This document shows, piece by piece, positions 51,621-60,457 of a stretch of DNA of 64,000 nt; position 1 is the stretch's first letter; every line of letters begins with the position of its first letter. Below the pieces are notes generated by a model. The model did no database searches. It was not told the DNA's origin and saw only the letters and a program-made list of their open reading frames with translations. Source of the DNA: Allokutzneria multivorans (GTDB lineage: Bacteria; Actinomycetota; Actinomycetes; Mycobacteriales; Pseudonocardiaceae); contig NZ_BAABAL010000019.1 in NCBI RefSeq assembly GCF_039537405.1, forward strand, positions 806,001-870,000. Direction: 5' to 3'. The position numbers and the translations under genes are program-made.

Positions 51621-53828
51621 TCAGCCCACCAGCCTGATCGAATCGATCTTCACCGGGCCGGGCGCGTTGGCGGGATCGACGCGGAACCGCTTGAGCGTGC
51701 CGGTCCACTTCGGGTGCGCGCCGACGTCGATGCGATAGGTCGTGCAGTACGCGTCCCGCGCGACCGCGGCGGCTCCGATCTGCTTGTCGTCGGCCCACTT
51801 CTGATCGGCGTCAGTGGTGAAGTACACCTGCATCCCGGTTCCGGCCGTCTCGTTGCGCATGCGCACCTCGACGAAGCGCAGCGCGCGCGTGTCCACCCCG
51901 AGACCGTCCGGCGAGTACACGGCCGGGTCGTCGCCCGTGGCTTCGAGCCGAAGTTCGCCGCCTTCGGCTTTTCCGGTCAGCTGAACGGCTTCGTCCCAGC
52001 CGTCGCGTCCGTTGGTGAAGTCCCAGCGGACCTCCGGCCCTGGCGCGTAGCCCACCGCGGGCACCCAGCTCACCGAGTCGTTCGCCGCGTCGCCCTTGCT
52101 GCCCAACTCGAACCGCAGCACGTCGCCGCGCCGCACCGGCACGTCGTCGAGGTTGACGTCCACGCCGTCACGCTCGCGCGGGCCGATGTCCAGCGGTCCG
52201 CCGATCACCTGACCGTTGCGGGTGATCCGCACGACCACCCCGTCACCGCCGAGTTCCGTCTTCAGCACCCGGCCCCGCAGGTGCACGGAGCCGTCCTTGG
52301 GCGCGGTCCACGTCCTGGCGCTCCACGCCGAACCTTCCTCGGCCGTCTGCGTGAACTGCTTGATCACCGGGCGCGGCGCCGTGCCCGCGCGGAACTCCTT
52401 GGCAGCGGCGTCATAACGCAGGTCCTGCCACTGCTTCCCGTCCGCGCTGTGCTGGTGACCCCAAGGGCTCCCCGGAACACCGAAGGCCGCCGCCGCGTAG
52501 GTCGCTTCCGCCGTGGAGTTGAGCTGGCGGTTGCCGCTGATGCGGAAGCCGTCGAAGTTGCCGCCGCTCTCCGCGTGCAGGAATCCGGTCGGCTCGGCGT
52601 GCAGGTTCCCCGCGATCACCCCGGTCGGCTTGTGGTTGCTGACGAGCCTCGCGATGCCGCCCTTGTGCACCCGGTCGTTGCCACGACCGTTGTCCACGAA
52701 CAGGTTCCCGGTGATCTGGTGGTCGAGGCTGCGGTCGTCCGTGCCGTGGTGCGCCAGGACGCTCACACCGGGACCGGAGTTGCCGGAGATCAGGCTGTTG
52801 CGCAGGTGCACGCGCTCGGTCGCGGTCTCGTAGTCGAAGCCCGTCTCGTCGACCGACCCGGTGCGAGGAGTGTCCGCGAAGATCGAGTTGACCACCTGGA
52901 GATCGGCCACCCTGCCGATGAAGACCCCTGCCGTCCCCGTTTCCGACCGGCACGCCGCCCCCGCTCGGACCACCGAGTTCATGATCAGCGCATCGCGCAG
53001 GTTCACCAACCGCAGCGTGTCGTCACAGCCCCGCGCGGGGCCACCGTTGTCGTGCAGGTTGAGCCCGTCCATCACGACCTCGCGCACGAGCGTGCTGCCG
53101 TCTCCGCCCAGTACGTGCTGCGCGGCAAGCCCGTTGCACCAGTCGAACGAGACGCCCGCGAGGCTGCCCGTCGCCTCGATGTTGCGCAGCAGCACACCTT
53201 TCACCGCGTACTTGTCCGTACCGAACTTGTGCGCGAAGTCGCCGGTCACCTCGATGCCCGCCGAGTTGTACACGTGGTTGGTGCGACCGCAGTCGATCGG
53301 CTGCGCGGGCCCGGGCCACGCCGTGTCGGTGTGGTGGATGCCCCGGATGTCGCGCACCGAGATGTCGGTCAGCGTCAGCCCCTCGTTGCCCAACGTGTTG
53401 TAGAAGACCATGAGCCCGGTCCCCGCGTTGCTGATGTCCACATTGGACACTCGCCAGTGCGTCGGGTTCAGCATCAGCACCGCGCGGTCCAACGGCTTGC
53501 CGTCGCGGCGGATGTGCGGCCGAGGCCCGCTCCCGTAGGCGTCCAGCACGATCGGCGCCGCCGCCGTTCCCGTGCCGCGCAGGTAGAGCATCTGGTTCCA
53601 GGTCGCTCCCCTGGCCAGCAGCACGCGGTCGCCCGGGTCGAAGATCTTCGGCTCCACCGGCCCGAAGTCGCACCACGGCGCGCTCGGCGAGGTCCCCGCC
53701 CCGCCGTTGGCGCAGTTCGACCCCGCGCGGTTGTCGATGTAGTACGTCGTCCCGGCCCGCGCCGTCGCCGGCAGTGGCGCCAGCACAACGGAGAGCACGA
53801 CCACCGCAACCGCGAACATCCTTCTCAC
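51621..53828 (-). CDS. Secreted right-handed parallel beta-helix protein
   Basis: 735 residues. Signal peptide RRMFAVAVVVLSVVLAPLPA is followed by TTYYIDNRAGSNCANGGAGT, a common opening of secreted beta-helix polysaccharide lyases or epimerases. Beta-helix coils span about 60-420 (for example GLTLTDISVRDIRGIHHTD and DLQVVNSIFADTPRTGS). A C-terminal beta-sandwich (about 560-735, RWDFTNGRDGWDEAVQ) looks like a carbohydrate-binding module. Likely a polysaccharide-active enzyme; no catalytic residues could be fixed. GTG at 53828 or ATG at 53819 are possible starts. Confidence 0.75.
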   Translation of the reverse strand: MRRMFAVAVVVLSVVLAPLPATARAGTTYYIDNRAGSNCANGGAGTSPSAPWCDFGPVEPKIFDPGDRVLLARGATWNQMLYLRGTGTAAAPIVLDAYGSGPRPHIRRDGKPLDRAVLMLNPTHWRVSNVDISNAGTGLMVFYNTLGNEGLTLTDISVRDIRGIHHTDTAWPGPAQPIDCGRTNHVYNSAGIEVTGDFAHKFGTDKYAVKGVLLRNIEATGSLAGVSFDWCNGLAAQHVLGGDGSTLVREVVMDGLNLHDNGGPARGCDDTLRLVNLRDALIMNSVVRAGAACRSETGTAGVFIGRVADLQVVNSIFADTPRTGSVDETGFDYETATERVHLRNSLISGNSGPGVSVLAHHGTDDRSLDHQITGNLFVDNGRGNDRVHKGGIARLVSNHKPTGVIAGNLHAEPTGFLHAESGGNFDGFRISGNRQLNSTAEATYAAAAFGVPGSPWGHQHSADGKQWQDLRYDAAAKEFRAGTAPRPVIKQFTQTAEEGSAWSARTWTAPKDGSVHLRGRVLKTELGGDGVVVRITRNGQVIGGPLDIGPRERDGVDVNLDDVPVRRGDVLRFELGSKGDAANDSVSWVPAVGYAPGPEVRWDFTNGRDGWDEAVQLTGKAEGGELRLEATGDDPAVYSPDGLGVDTRALRFVEVRMRNETAGTGMQVYFTTDADQKWADDKQIGAAAVARDAYCTTYRIDVGAHPKWTGTLKRFRVDPANAPGPVKIDSIRLVG

Positions 53829-53889
53829 ATCAGCGGAGTATGCCCACCCGCCGCGCCACACCCACCACGTTTCGCCGATTCTCGACGCA

Positions 53890-54789
53890 TCAACCGTCCA
53901 CTGTGGACCTCGCGGACGGGTCGTGGTGCCGGGCCCAGGCACGGGCGGCAGCGACCAGGAACGGCCAGTGCCCTGCCGGAGCCGATCTCGACCGGTACTC
54001 CCACAGACCGCACATCGTGATCGCGAAGGCCCATCGGATTCCCGGGTCGACAGGCGCACTGAACTTTTCAGTCAGCCATGCGCGGGCCGCAGCGGGCGTG
54101 TGCCCGGCGACGACAAGGCGGATGCCCAGCAACTCCAGATCGACCCAACGCGCAGCCCGGCTCGCCCATGCCCAGTCGACGACGCGGGCCTTGTCGGCCA
54201 CGAGGATGTTGAGCGGGTGCAGATCGGCGTGGATCACCGACTCTCCGTCCGTCGCACGAGCCGCTGCCGCCTGGGCGTCGACGAACTCGTCCAGCCGCTC
54301 GCGTTGCCACGTCGGGAGATCGAGCGGAGGGTCATCCCTCAGACGCGTCCACGGCGCGATCGTCGTCAGGCGATCAGCGAAGCGCCGCAACGAGACCTCG
54401 CGTGCCGCTCGGTTCTCTCGTTGAAGAACGGTGACCGCGTCCGCGACCATCGGTAGATCCGGCGAGTCAGGGCCGAGGTCGGCGTGGCGCCCGGCGATGT
54501 GCTCGAAACCGAGCAACAGCCATCCCGCCACCTCAACTGTCCACAGCAGACGCGGAACGACGTCGGGCAGGTGGGGGTTGAGCGCGGCCTCCGCGCGATG
54601 CGTCCACGTTGTCGGCTCGTCGACCCGGATTCCTTTGCAGAACAGCAGCCCGGTCGCGGTGTGCAGAGTGGTGGCGAGGTCGCTCCCGCGCCCGGCTGGA
54701 GGGGAGTGGGCCCCGCTGACCGTTCCGGTGTGCGCGCTGACCGCACGCCGCACGGTCAACGGAAGTCCTTCCCATTCCAGCCGGGCCAC
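53890..54789 (-). CDS. Aminoglycoside phosphotransferase (APH)-fold protein
   Basis: 299 residues of the APH/choline-kinase fold: VIHADLHPLNILV (catalytic loop, HxDxxxxN) near residue 190 and VVDWAWASRAARWVDLELLG (metal-binding Asp) near 210. The N-terminal lobe is short and the lysine of the ATP site is not obvious. The GTG at 54789 follows GAGGAGAAGCT. The gene lies 38 bases after the DUF1399-like gene on the same strand. The last codons contain a perfect copy of the 13-bp palindrome. Substrate unknown; not necessarily an antibiotic. Confidence 0.8.
   Translation of the reverse strand: MARLEWEGLPLTVRRAVSAHTGTVSGAHSPPAGRGSDLATTLHTATGLLFCKGIRVDEPTTWTHRAEAALNPHLPDVVPRLLWTVEVAGWLLLGFEHIAGRHADLGPDSPDLPMVADAVTVLQRENRAAREVSLRRFADRLTTIAPWTRLRDDPPLDLPTWQRERLDEFVDAQAAAARATDGESVIHADLHPLNILVADKARVVDWAWASRAARWVDLELLGIRLVVAGHTPAAARAWLTEKFSAPVDPGIRWAFAITMCGLWEYRSRSAPAGHWPFLVAAARAWARHHDPSARSTVDG
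53896..53908. repeat. Copy of the 13-bp palindrome GTCCACTGTGGAC
   Basis: Perfect copy in the last codons of the APH-fold gene, immediately before its stop at 53890. Confidence 0.8.
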
Positions 54790-54827
54790 AGCTTCTCCTC
54801 GGATCGAGTGACGGTCAGCGAAAGGAC

Positions 54828-55289
54828 TCACATCACCGAGTCCGGCGGCGGATCATCGTGGCAGCCGTTCTGACAACCCGAGCAAGCCATCGCGGGAGCA
54901 GACCACAAAGCCCGGTCTGTGGTGTATCCGGCAGCGTGAATCGCCGCGACCGTCCGCGCCAACGCCACCGACGCGTCGATGCCGTCATCGGCGTTCTCGG
55001 TGGGGACGTGGTGGAGGAACCGCCCAGCAATGCGCTGACAGAACTCCGCGTAGTCGTGCGTGTGGAGCAAGAACAGGTGCCATCCCCAGTCCACGCGAGG
55101 ACTGGGCGAGAGCGGCGTCCCCGTGTTGGTCGCACAGGCGGCGAGAAACGCCAACGCGTCCGACATGATCGCCTCGGCGTCATCGTGGGTCAGACGGTGT
55201 TCGGCGGCGAGCCGTCGAGAAAAGCGGGAGAACGAGCGGGGGTCGAGCAGTGTCCGTCCGGGCACCGCAGCGGCAAGGCACGACGTCAT
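54828..55289 (-). CDS. DUF1399/glycine-rich-domain-like small protein
   Basis: 153 residues. The stretch VDWGWHLFLLHTHDYAEFC near residue 68 matches the W-H...H..Y pattern of GRDP/DUF1399 proteins. The C-terminus has a Cys cluster (MACSGCQNGCHDD) that could bind metal or iron-sulfur. The ATG follows GAGGAGGAACTGCC, a strong site. It is co-directional with the APH-fold gene and divergent from the HTH-TPR gene over 184 bases. Role unknown. Confidence 0.7.
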   Translation of the reverse strand: MTSCLAAAVPGRTLLDPRSFSRFSRRLAAEHRLTHDDAEAIMSDALAFLAACATNTGTPLSPSPRVDWGWHLFLLHTHDYAEFCQRIAGRFLHHVPTENADDGIDASVALARTVAAIHAAGYTTDRALWSAPAMACSGCQNGCHDDPPPDSVM

Positions 55290-55473
55290 GGCAGTTCCTC
55301 CTCAGCAGGTCCACGTTCGCCTTGCGCCTGTTGGCCTCTGGCGAATCGGGCACGACCAAGGCTGCATCGGACGGGCAGCTCTGCGGGAGCCCGCGGTGTT
55401 GCAGCGTCGTAGCAGGAGTTGTGCGGCCCGTTCCCACGGGTGTTTCCATGAATGGCGGAGCAAGGAGGCCGTC

Positions 55474-56523
55474 ATGGTGACCGTGCACAGGTGGACAGGT
55501 CAGGAAACGAGGGCGCTGCGGGACGCGCTGCGGCTCTCCGGTCGCGACTTCGCAGCGTTTCTTGGTGTCGCTCATCGTTCGGTTGCCGAGTGGGATCGAC
55601 GCGGGGCGGACATCACTCCGGTACAGGAGATCCAACAGGTGCTCGACACAGCGTTGGAGCGAGCAGACTCAGCGGCGAAGCGTCGTTTCCTCACGTCGTT
55701 GCGCTCCTCGACGGCGAGCGAGGCAGCGGCGGCTCCCGGTGATCTCGACAGCTGGGAGGACGACATCGACCGAGCGATGATCTGCCTTGGCCGACAACAG
55801 TTCCGCACCGCGCGCGGCCTGCTCGACCGGTGGTTGAGCCGTCACCCGGAAGAGCACGTGACCGATGTCGGCAGACGCCTGCGCGGCCGGACGCTGGTGC
55901 TGCTCGGTGACCTGTTGCGAGATCAGGGACAACTCACCGGACCGGGTGGAGCACGAGAGACCTACCGTGCCGCCGCCACGCTGTTCAGCGGCCTCGGCAT
56001 GTCGCGCCGCCTCGCGCAGGTGGAACTGCTGCTCACCGTGGTCAGCGAGATGCTCGGCAACCTGACGGTCGCAGCCCGCCACTACCGCGTGTTCGCCGAG
56101 GACGAGCGGCTCGATGCCAGGGATCGCGCCCGTGCTCGTCTGTGGATCGGCACCGCCCTGTCGAAGGCAGGGCTGCACCACCAGGCTGAACCGTTCATCG
56201 CCGACGCCGCGGAAGCGTTCCTGGACCTCGACGAACCCGAGGACTGGGCCACCGCACAGCAGAAGCTGGCGCTGACCCGTCGCGGAGTTGGTGATCAGGA
56301 CCGAGCGCTCTGGCACCTCGGACTGGCGGAGCAGAGCGGCGTGCTGGAAACCCCGCTGCAACGCGTTCGGCTGTCGACGGCACGCGGTCACCTCCTGCTC
56401 TCCGACCGCGCCACCCACGAGGAGGGACTCGTTACGCTCGACTCGGCCACGTCCGCGGCCGAGAAGTTCGGCTTGGCCCACCAGCGCCGCTCGATCGCCG
56501 CGATCCGCGCCACCGCATCCTGA
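55474..56523 (+). CDS. Helix-turn-helix regulator with TPR-like C-terminus
   Basis: 349 residues. N-terminal HTH (about 8-65, ETRALRDALRLSGRDFAAFL then GVAHRSVAEWDRRG), unusual in the Trp of the recognition region. Residues 95-349 form TPR-like helices (for example RQQFRTARGLLDRWLSRHPE, LAQVELLLTVVSEMLGNLTV). AAGGAGG precedes the ATG. It heads a tight three-gene run with ydcF-like and wbqC-like genes (gaps 13 and 18 bases). It probably senses a peptide or protein partner, as other HTH-TPR regulators do. Confidence 0.8.
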   Translation: MVTVHRWTGQETRALRDALRLSGRDFAAFLGVAHRSVAEWDRRGADITPVQEIQQVLDTALERADSAAKRRFLTSLRSSTASEAAAAPGDLDSWEDDIDRAMICLGRQQFRTARGLLDRWLSRHPEEHVTDVGRRLRGRTLVLLGDLLRDQGQLTGPGGARETYRAAATLFSGLGMSRRLAQVELLLTVVSEMLGNLTVAARHYRVFAEDERLDARDRARARLWIGTALSKAGLHHQAEPFIADAAEAFLDLDEPEDWATAQQKLALTRRGVGDQDRALWHLGLAEQSGVLETPLQRVRLSTARGHLLLSDRATHEEGLVTLDSATSAAEKFGLAHQRRSIAAIRATAS

Positions 56524-56536
56524 ACCTGGAGGTCGA

Positions 56537-57208
56537 GTGCCCGCCCCGCACGCCACCACGATCACCGACCAGCAGTGGTACGACGCCGAACTGGTCTGGT
56601 CCTACCACCAGTTGGGCCACGAGCAGCGAGCCTGCGACGTCGCGATCGGGCTCGGCTCCCACGACCTCGGTGTCGCGAACGCCGCCGTCTCCTTCTACGA
56701 AGCCGGATCGTTTCCCCTGGTCGTGTTCTCCGGCGGCAACAGTGCCACCACCCGCGCCCGGTTCCCACGTGGAGAAGCGGTCCACTACCGCGAACACGCA
56801 CTCGCCCACGGCGTCCCGCCCGAGGCGATCCTGGTCGAGCCTCACGCGTCCAACACCGGACAGAACATCACCTACTCGCGCGAGGTCCTCGCCCAGAACG
56901 GCATCGCCCCGACCACGGTCATGCTGATCTCCAAGCCCTACATGCAGCGCCGCGCCTACGCCACGACCCGCAAGCTCTGGCCGGAGATCGAGGTCGTGTG
57001 CGCCTCGGAGCCCATGACCCTGAAGGACTACGTCTCCGCGATCGGTGATCCGCGTCTGGTCGTCGACATGCTCATCGGGGACCTGCAACGCATTCAGGTC
57101 TACCCGAGCGAGGGCTTCGCGATCGCCCAGGACGTCCCCGCCGAGGTGGCTGCGGCCTACGACCGCTTGGTGCGTGAAGGGTTCACCAGCAGGCTCCTGT
57201 CGACCTGA
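56537..57208 (+). CDS. YdcF/DUF218-family protein
   Basis: 223 residues of the DUF218 fold: AIGLGSHDLGVANAAVSFYE near residue 35, FPLVVFSGGNSATT, EPHASNTGQNITYSREVLA (the conserved ExxxxNTxxN block) and MLISKPYMQRRAYATTRKLW. Unlike the ElyC/SanA envelope proteins it has no membrane segment, so it is cytoplasmic, like E. coli YdcF, which binds S-adenosylmethionine. The GTG follows GGAGG closely. Function in this cassette unknown. Confidence 0.85.
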   Translation: MPAPHATTITDQQWYDAELVWSYHQLGHEQRACDVAIGLGSHDLGVANAAVSFYEAGSFPLVVFSGGNSATTRARFPRGEAVHYREHALAHGVPPEAILVEPHASNTGQNITYSREVLAQNGIAPTTVMLISKPYMQRRAYATTRKLWPEIEVVCASEPMTLKDYVSAIGDPRLVVDMLIGDLQRIQVYPSEGFAIAQDVPAEVAAAYDRLVREGFTSRLLST

Positions 57209-57226
57209 TCGCAACTGGAGGCACGG

Positions 57227-57967
57227 GTGAGGACCTCCGTGGCGATCCAGCAACCGAACTTCCTGCTCCGCTTGTCGACCTTGGCGAAAATAGCCTCCGC
57301 CGACGTCTGGGTGAGTCTCGACAACGTCCAGTTCTGCCAACGCGACTACCAGCACCGCGCCGCCCTCGCGGCTGTTGACGCACCCGAGCGACGCACGTGG
57401 TTGAGCCTGCCGGTGCACCGCCCCGACGGTCGAGCCACACGCCTCGACCATGTCCGTCTCGTCGATCCCGAAAGGACCGGGCGCCGTATCGACGCGCTCT
57501 TGGCCGCGTACTACCGGACCAGCCCCCACTACCCGGTCATTGCCGACATCAGCGCGGCCCTGCGCGGCGTCTTGGCCACGACTGACAGCCTCGTCGACGT
57601 CGCCGAGGAGTCCACGCGGCTCCTGCTCGACCTGCTCGGGTGGTCAGCGACGATCACCCGGAGCAGTGAGCACACCGCGCGTTCCGACCGAACCGGCAGG
57701 CTTCTCGATCTCACTGCGGCTGTCAGCGGTACCCGCTACCTCTGCGGCTCCGCCGGAGCCTCCTACCTCGACCGCGCGCAGTTCTTCTCCGCCGGGATCA
57801 CGGTGCGGCAGGTCGAACCTCCGCCAGAACCCCACGGAATCCGAGCGATCTGGTCCTGCGCCCACCGCGTCAGCACGATGTGGGCGCTGGCCCGGCTCGG
57901 GCCCGGTGGGCTGCGCGGCGAAGTCGCGAGGTTCGTGGATCACCAGCACGTTGACTGTCCACAGTAG
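57227..57967 (+). CDS. WbqC-family protein
   Basis: 246 residues beginning VAIQQPNFLLRLSTLAKIAS and continuing DVWVSLDNVQFCQRDYQHRA, the WbqC signature (QPxYxPW...D.Y.Q) near residues 8-45, then WLSLPVH and LCGSAGASYLD. WbqC proteins appear in O-antigen and specialised glycan or amide biosynthesis loci and are proposed to be aminotransfer-linked acyl or glycine transferases. Here it is the last gene of the HTH-TPR / YdcF run. A degenerate palindrome copy covers its stop. Confidence 0.85.
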   Translation: MRTSVAIQQPNFLLRLSTLAKIASADVWVSLDNVQFCQRDYQHRAALAAVDAPERRTWLSLPVHRPDGRATRLDHVRLVDPERTGRRIDALLAAYYRTSPHYPVIADISAALRGVLATTDSLVDVAEESTRLLLDLLGWSATITRSSEHTARSDRTGRLLDLTAAVSGTRYLCGSAGASYLDRAQFFSAGITVRQVEPPPEPHGIRAIWSCAHRVSTMWALARLGPGGLRGEVARFVDHQHVDCPQ

Positions 57968-57974
57968 ACAAGTC

Positions 57975-59462
57975 TCAGCGCGGGTGCTGGTGCGGTTTCT
58001 CGTGTGCGGCAAGCATGTCCGTGGCCAGGCGCAGGCTCTGCGGAGTGGCGGTGACCGGCGTGCCGTTCGGGCCGACGGGCGGCTTCGACGGAGTGGACAG
58101 CCACGTCGTGAACAGCGCGTCGAGCTTCCTGCCGGACACCTGCTCGGCGAACGCGGTGAAGTCGGCGGTGGTGACGTGGCCGCCCCGGTGCTTGGCGAAG
58201 TAGCCGCGCATGATCCGGAAGAACACGTCGTCGCCGACGGTGACCCGGAGCGCGTGCAGTGCCATGGCACCGCGCTTGTAGATGGCGGAGTCGAACAGGC
58301 GCGTGCCCGGCGAGAGGACGACCTTCCAGAACGGGTCGTCCGCCTTGAAAATGGAGTAGAAGGCGTCGGCCACGTCCTTGGCGGTGGTCTGGCCCTTGTG
58401 CTCACCCCACAGCCACTCGGCGTAGGTCGCGAAGCCCTCGTTGAGCCACATGTTCGACCAGTCCTTCAGCGAGACGGAGTCGCCGAACCACTGGTGCGCC
58501 TGCTCGTGGACCACGATCCACTCCTGCGACGTGCCGCTCCAGAACGAGTTCCCGTACACGGGGCGGGTCTGGTTCTCGATGGCCGCCTCCCACCCGCTGG
58601 TGGCGATGCCGCCGAGGGAGCTGAACGGGTACGGGCCGAACTTCGACGCGAGGAAGTCGGTGATCTCCGGCGTGCGCTCGATGTTGGCCTTCGCGGCGGG
58701 CAGGAGCTCGCGCAGCGACACGTCGTAGGCGGTGTAGTACGGCAGGCCGCGCCCGGTGGTGCCCGCGTTGAACTCGAACTGCCCCAGCGCGAGGAAGGGC
58801 AGGTAGCTGACCATCGGCTCGTCGGCCCGCCAGCTCCACTTCGTCCACCCCGACAACTGCGTCCTGCCGGTCAGGATGCCGTTGGACAGCGCGGTGGTGC
58901 CGTCGGGCACGGTCGCGGACACGGTGTAGGTGGCCTTGTCGGACGGGTGGTCGTTGGAGGGGAACCAGGTCTCGGCGCTGCGCGGCTGACCGATCGACAC
59001 TCCACCGGTCTCGGTGCGGTGCCACACCTGGATGCCGTCGACCAGGACCTGTGACGGCACGTCGGCGTACTCGACGGCGACGACCAGCGGCCGGTGTTTG
59101 CCAACGGGGCGGCGCGGCGTGACGATCAGCTCGGTCTTGTCCTTGGCGTCGACCCGGAACGCGGCGGGCTCACCACCGACGCGCACGGACTTGACCTTGA
59201 GCGCGAAGTCGAGGTTGAACTGGGAGAGGTCCTGCGTCGCCGTCGCCCGGATCGTCGTCGTGCCCGACAGCTCGTCGGTGGCGGGCTGGTACCGCAGGTC
59301 GATGTCGTAGTGCTGGACGTCGTAGCCGCCGTTGCCCGCCAACGGGTAGATCGGATCGCCGAGCCCAGGAGCTCCCGGTGACGGCGCGGCACCCGCCGCG
59401 GTGACGAACAGCGCGACCAGCAGGACGGCCGATGCGGTCACCACACCCTGACGTGTACTCAT
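57975..59462 (-). CDS. Secreted M1-family zinc metallopeptidase
   Basis: 495 residues. Signal peptide TASAVLLVALFVTAAGAA. The gluzincin site is VHEQAHQWFGDS (HExxH near residue 318) with the third ligand Glu in WLNEGFATYAEW 19 residues later. The N-terminal beta-saddle (YDVQHYDIDLRYQPATDELS) is typical of M1 aminopeptidases, but the usual GAMEN exopeptidase motif is replaced by GWEAAIENQTRP. It lacks the long C-terminal domain IV, which matches short bacterial M1 enzymes. Convergent with the WbqC gene. Confidence 0.9.
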   Translation of the reverse strand: MSTRQGVVTASAVLLVALFVTAAGAAPSPGAPGLGDPIYPLAGNGGYDVQHYDIDLRYQPATDELSGTTTIRATATQDLSQFNLDFALKVKSVRVGGEPAAFRVDAKDKTELIVTPRRPVGKHRPLVVAVEYADVPSQVLVDGIQVWHRTETGGVSIGQPRSAETWFPSNDHPSDKATYTVSATVPDGTTALSNGILTGRTQLSGWTKWSWRADEPMVSYLPFLALGQFEFNAGTTGRGLPYYTAYDVSLRELLPAAKANIERTPEITDFLASKFGPYPFSSLGGIATSGWEAAIENQTRPVYGNSFWSGTSQEWIVVHEQAHQWFGDSVSLKDWSNMWLNEGFATYAEWLWGEHKGQTTAKDVADAFYSIFKADDPFWKVVLSPGTRLFDSAIYKRGAMALHALRVTVGDDVFFRIMRGYFAKHRGGHVTTADFTAFAEQVSGRKLDALFTTWLSTPSKPPVGPNGTPVTATPQSLRLATDMLAAHEKPHQHPR

Positions 59463-59566
59463 GCCGGTGAATCCTCTCCGAGAGAAGATCGCACCGTAGC
59501 CACGGAAGACCGCTCTGAAGCGCTTTGTCCCCGGTTTTCGGTCCACGAGACGACCTGGAGGAACGC

Positions 59567-60457
59567 ATGTCCCGACGAGTGAGCCGCTTGGGGCTGATCT
59601 GCGCGCTGCTGCTGAGCCTGGCACCGGCCGCGCAGTCAGCCGAGCGCCCGGTGATCGGACCGGCCCGCGGTGACGCGCTGCACGTGATGTCGTTCAACCT
59701 GCGCTTCGCCTCGACCGCGGAGCCGAACTCGTGGACAGCGCGGCGGCCGGTCCTCACGGAACTGCTGCGCCGGGAGCAGCCGACAGTGCTCGGCACGCAG
59801 GAAGGGCTTTACGGGCAGCTGAAGGACATCCAGCGCGATCTGCCGCAGCACTACGACTGGATCGGCGTCGGCCGCGCTGGCGGCAGCCGCGACGAATTCA
59901 TGGCGGTCTACTACGACACGCGGCGGTTGGAGCCGTTGGAGTTCGACCACTACTGGCTGTCGGACACGCCGAACGTGATCGGCTCGAAGTCGTGGGGGAA
60001 CACCATCACGCGCATGGTCACGTGGGTCCGGTTCTCCGACAAGCGCACCGGCGCGGAGTTCGTCCTCGTGAACACCCACTTCGACCACCAGTCGGAGAAC
60101 GCCCGCCAGCGCAGCGCGGAACTCGTGCGGGACCGGATCAACGCGCTCGCCCCAGGGCTTCCCGTGGTGCTCACGGGCGATTTCAACACCAAGGCCGGTG
60201 GCACGCCGACTTACGACACCTTGGTGAACGGCGCGCGCATGACGGACAGCTGGCCCGCCGCCGCGCAGCGCCGAACTCCGCTGTACGCGACCTTCCACGG
60301 CTACCGCCCGCTAGTGCCGAACGGGGATCGGATCGACTGGATTCTCACCCGGGGCGCTGTGACGGTGGACGCGGCGGGCATCAACGCCTACACGAGAGGT
60401 GGCCAGTTCCCATCTGACCACCTTCCCGTGCAGGCGTTGTTGACGATCAAGCCCTAG
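59567..60457 (+). CDS. Secreted endonuclease/exonuclease/phosphatase family protein
   Basis: 296 residues with signal peptide RLGLICALLLSLAPAAQSA. EEP motifs: MSFNLRFAS (Asn), LGTQEGLYGQL (Glu metal ligand), VNTHFDHQSENARQRSAELV (His), VVLTGDFNTKAGGTP (Asp-x-Asn), RIDWIL and PSDHLPVQALL (final His). This subfamily includes sphingomyelinase-like and nuclease-like secreted enzymes; the substrate is open. CTGGAGG precedes the ATG. Its stop shares the bases CTAG with the stop of the convergent GH172-like gene. Confidence 0.88.
   Translation: MSRRVSRLGLICALLLSLAPAAQSAERPVIGPARGDALHVMSFNLRFASTAEPNSWTARRPVLTELLRREQPTVLGTQEGLYGQLKDIQRDLPQHYDWIGVGRAGGSRDEFMAVYYDTRRLEPLEFDHYWLSDTPNVIGSKSWGNTITRMVTWVRFSDKRTGAEFVLVNTHFDHQSENARQRSAELVRDRINALAPGLPVVLTGDFNTKAGGTPTYDTLVNGARMTDSWPAAAQRRTPLYATFHGYRPLVPNGDRIDWILTRGAVTVDAAGINAYTRGGQFPSDHLPVQALLTIKP

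Noticed and set aside
51612..54020. Forward 802-codon open frame opposite the beta-helix gene
   Set aside because: Same kind of antisense shadow; no domain or sensible start.
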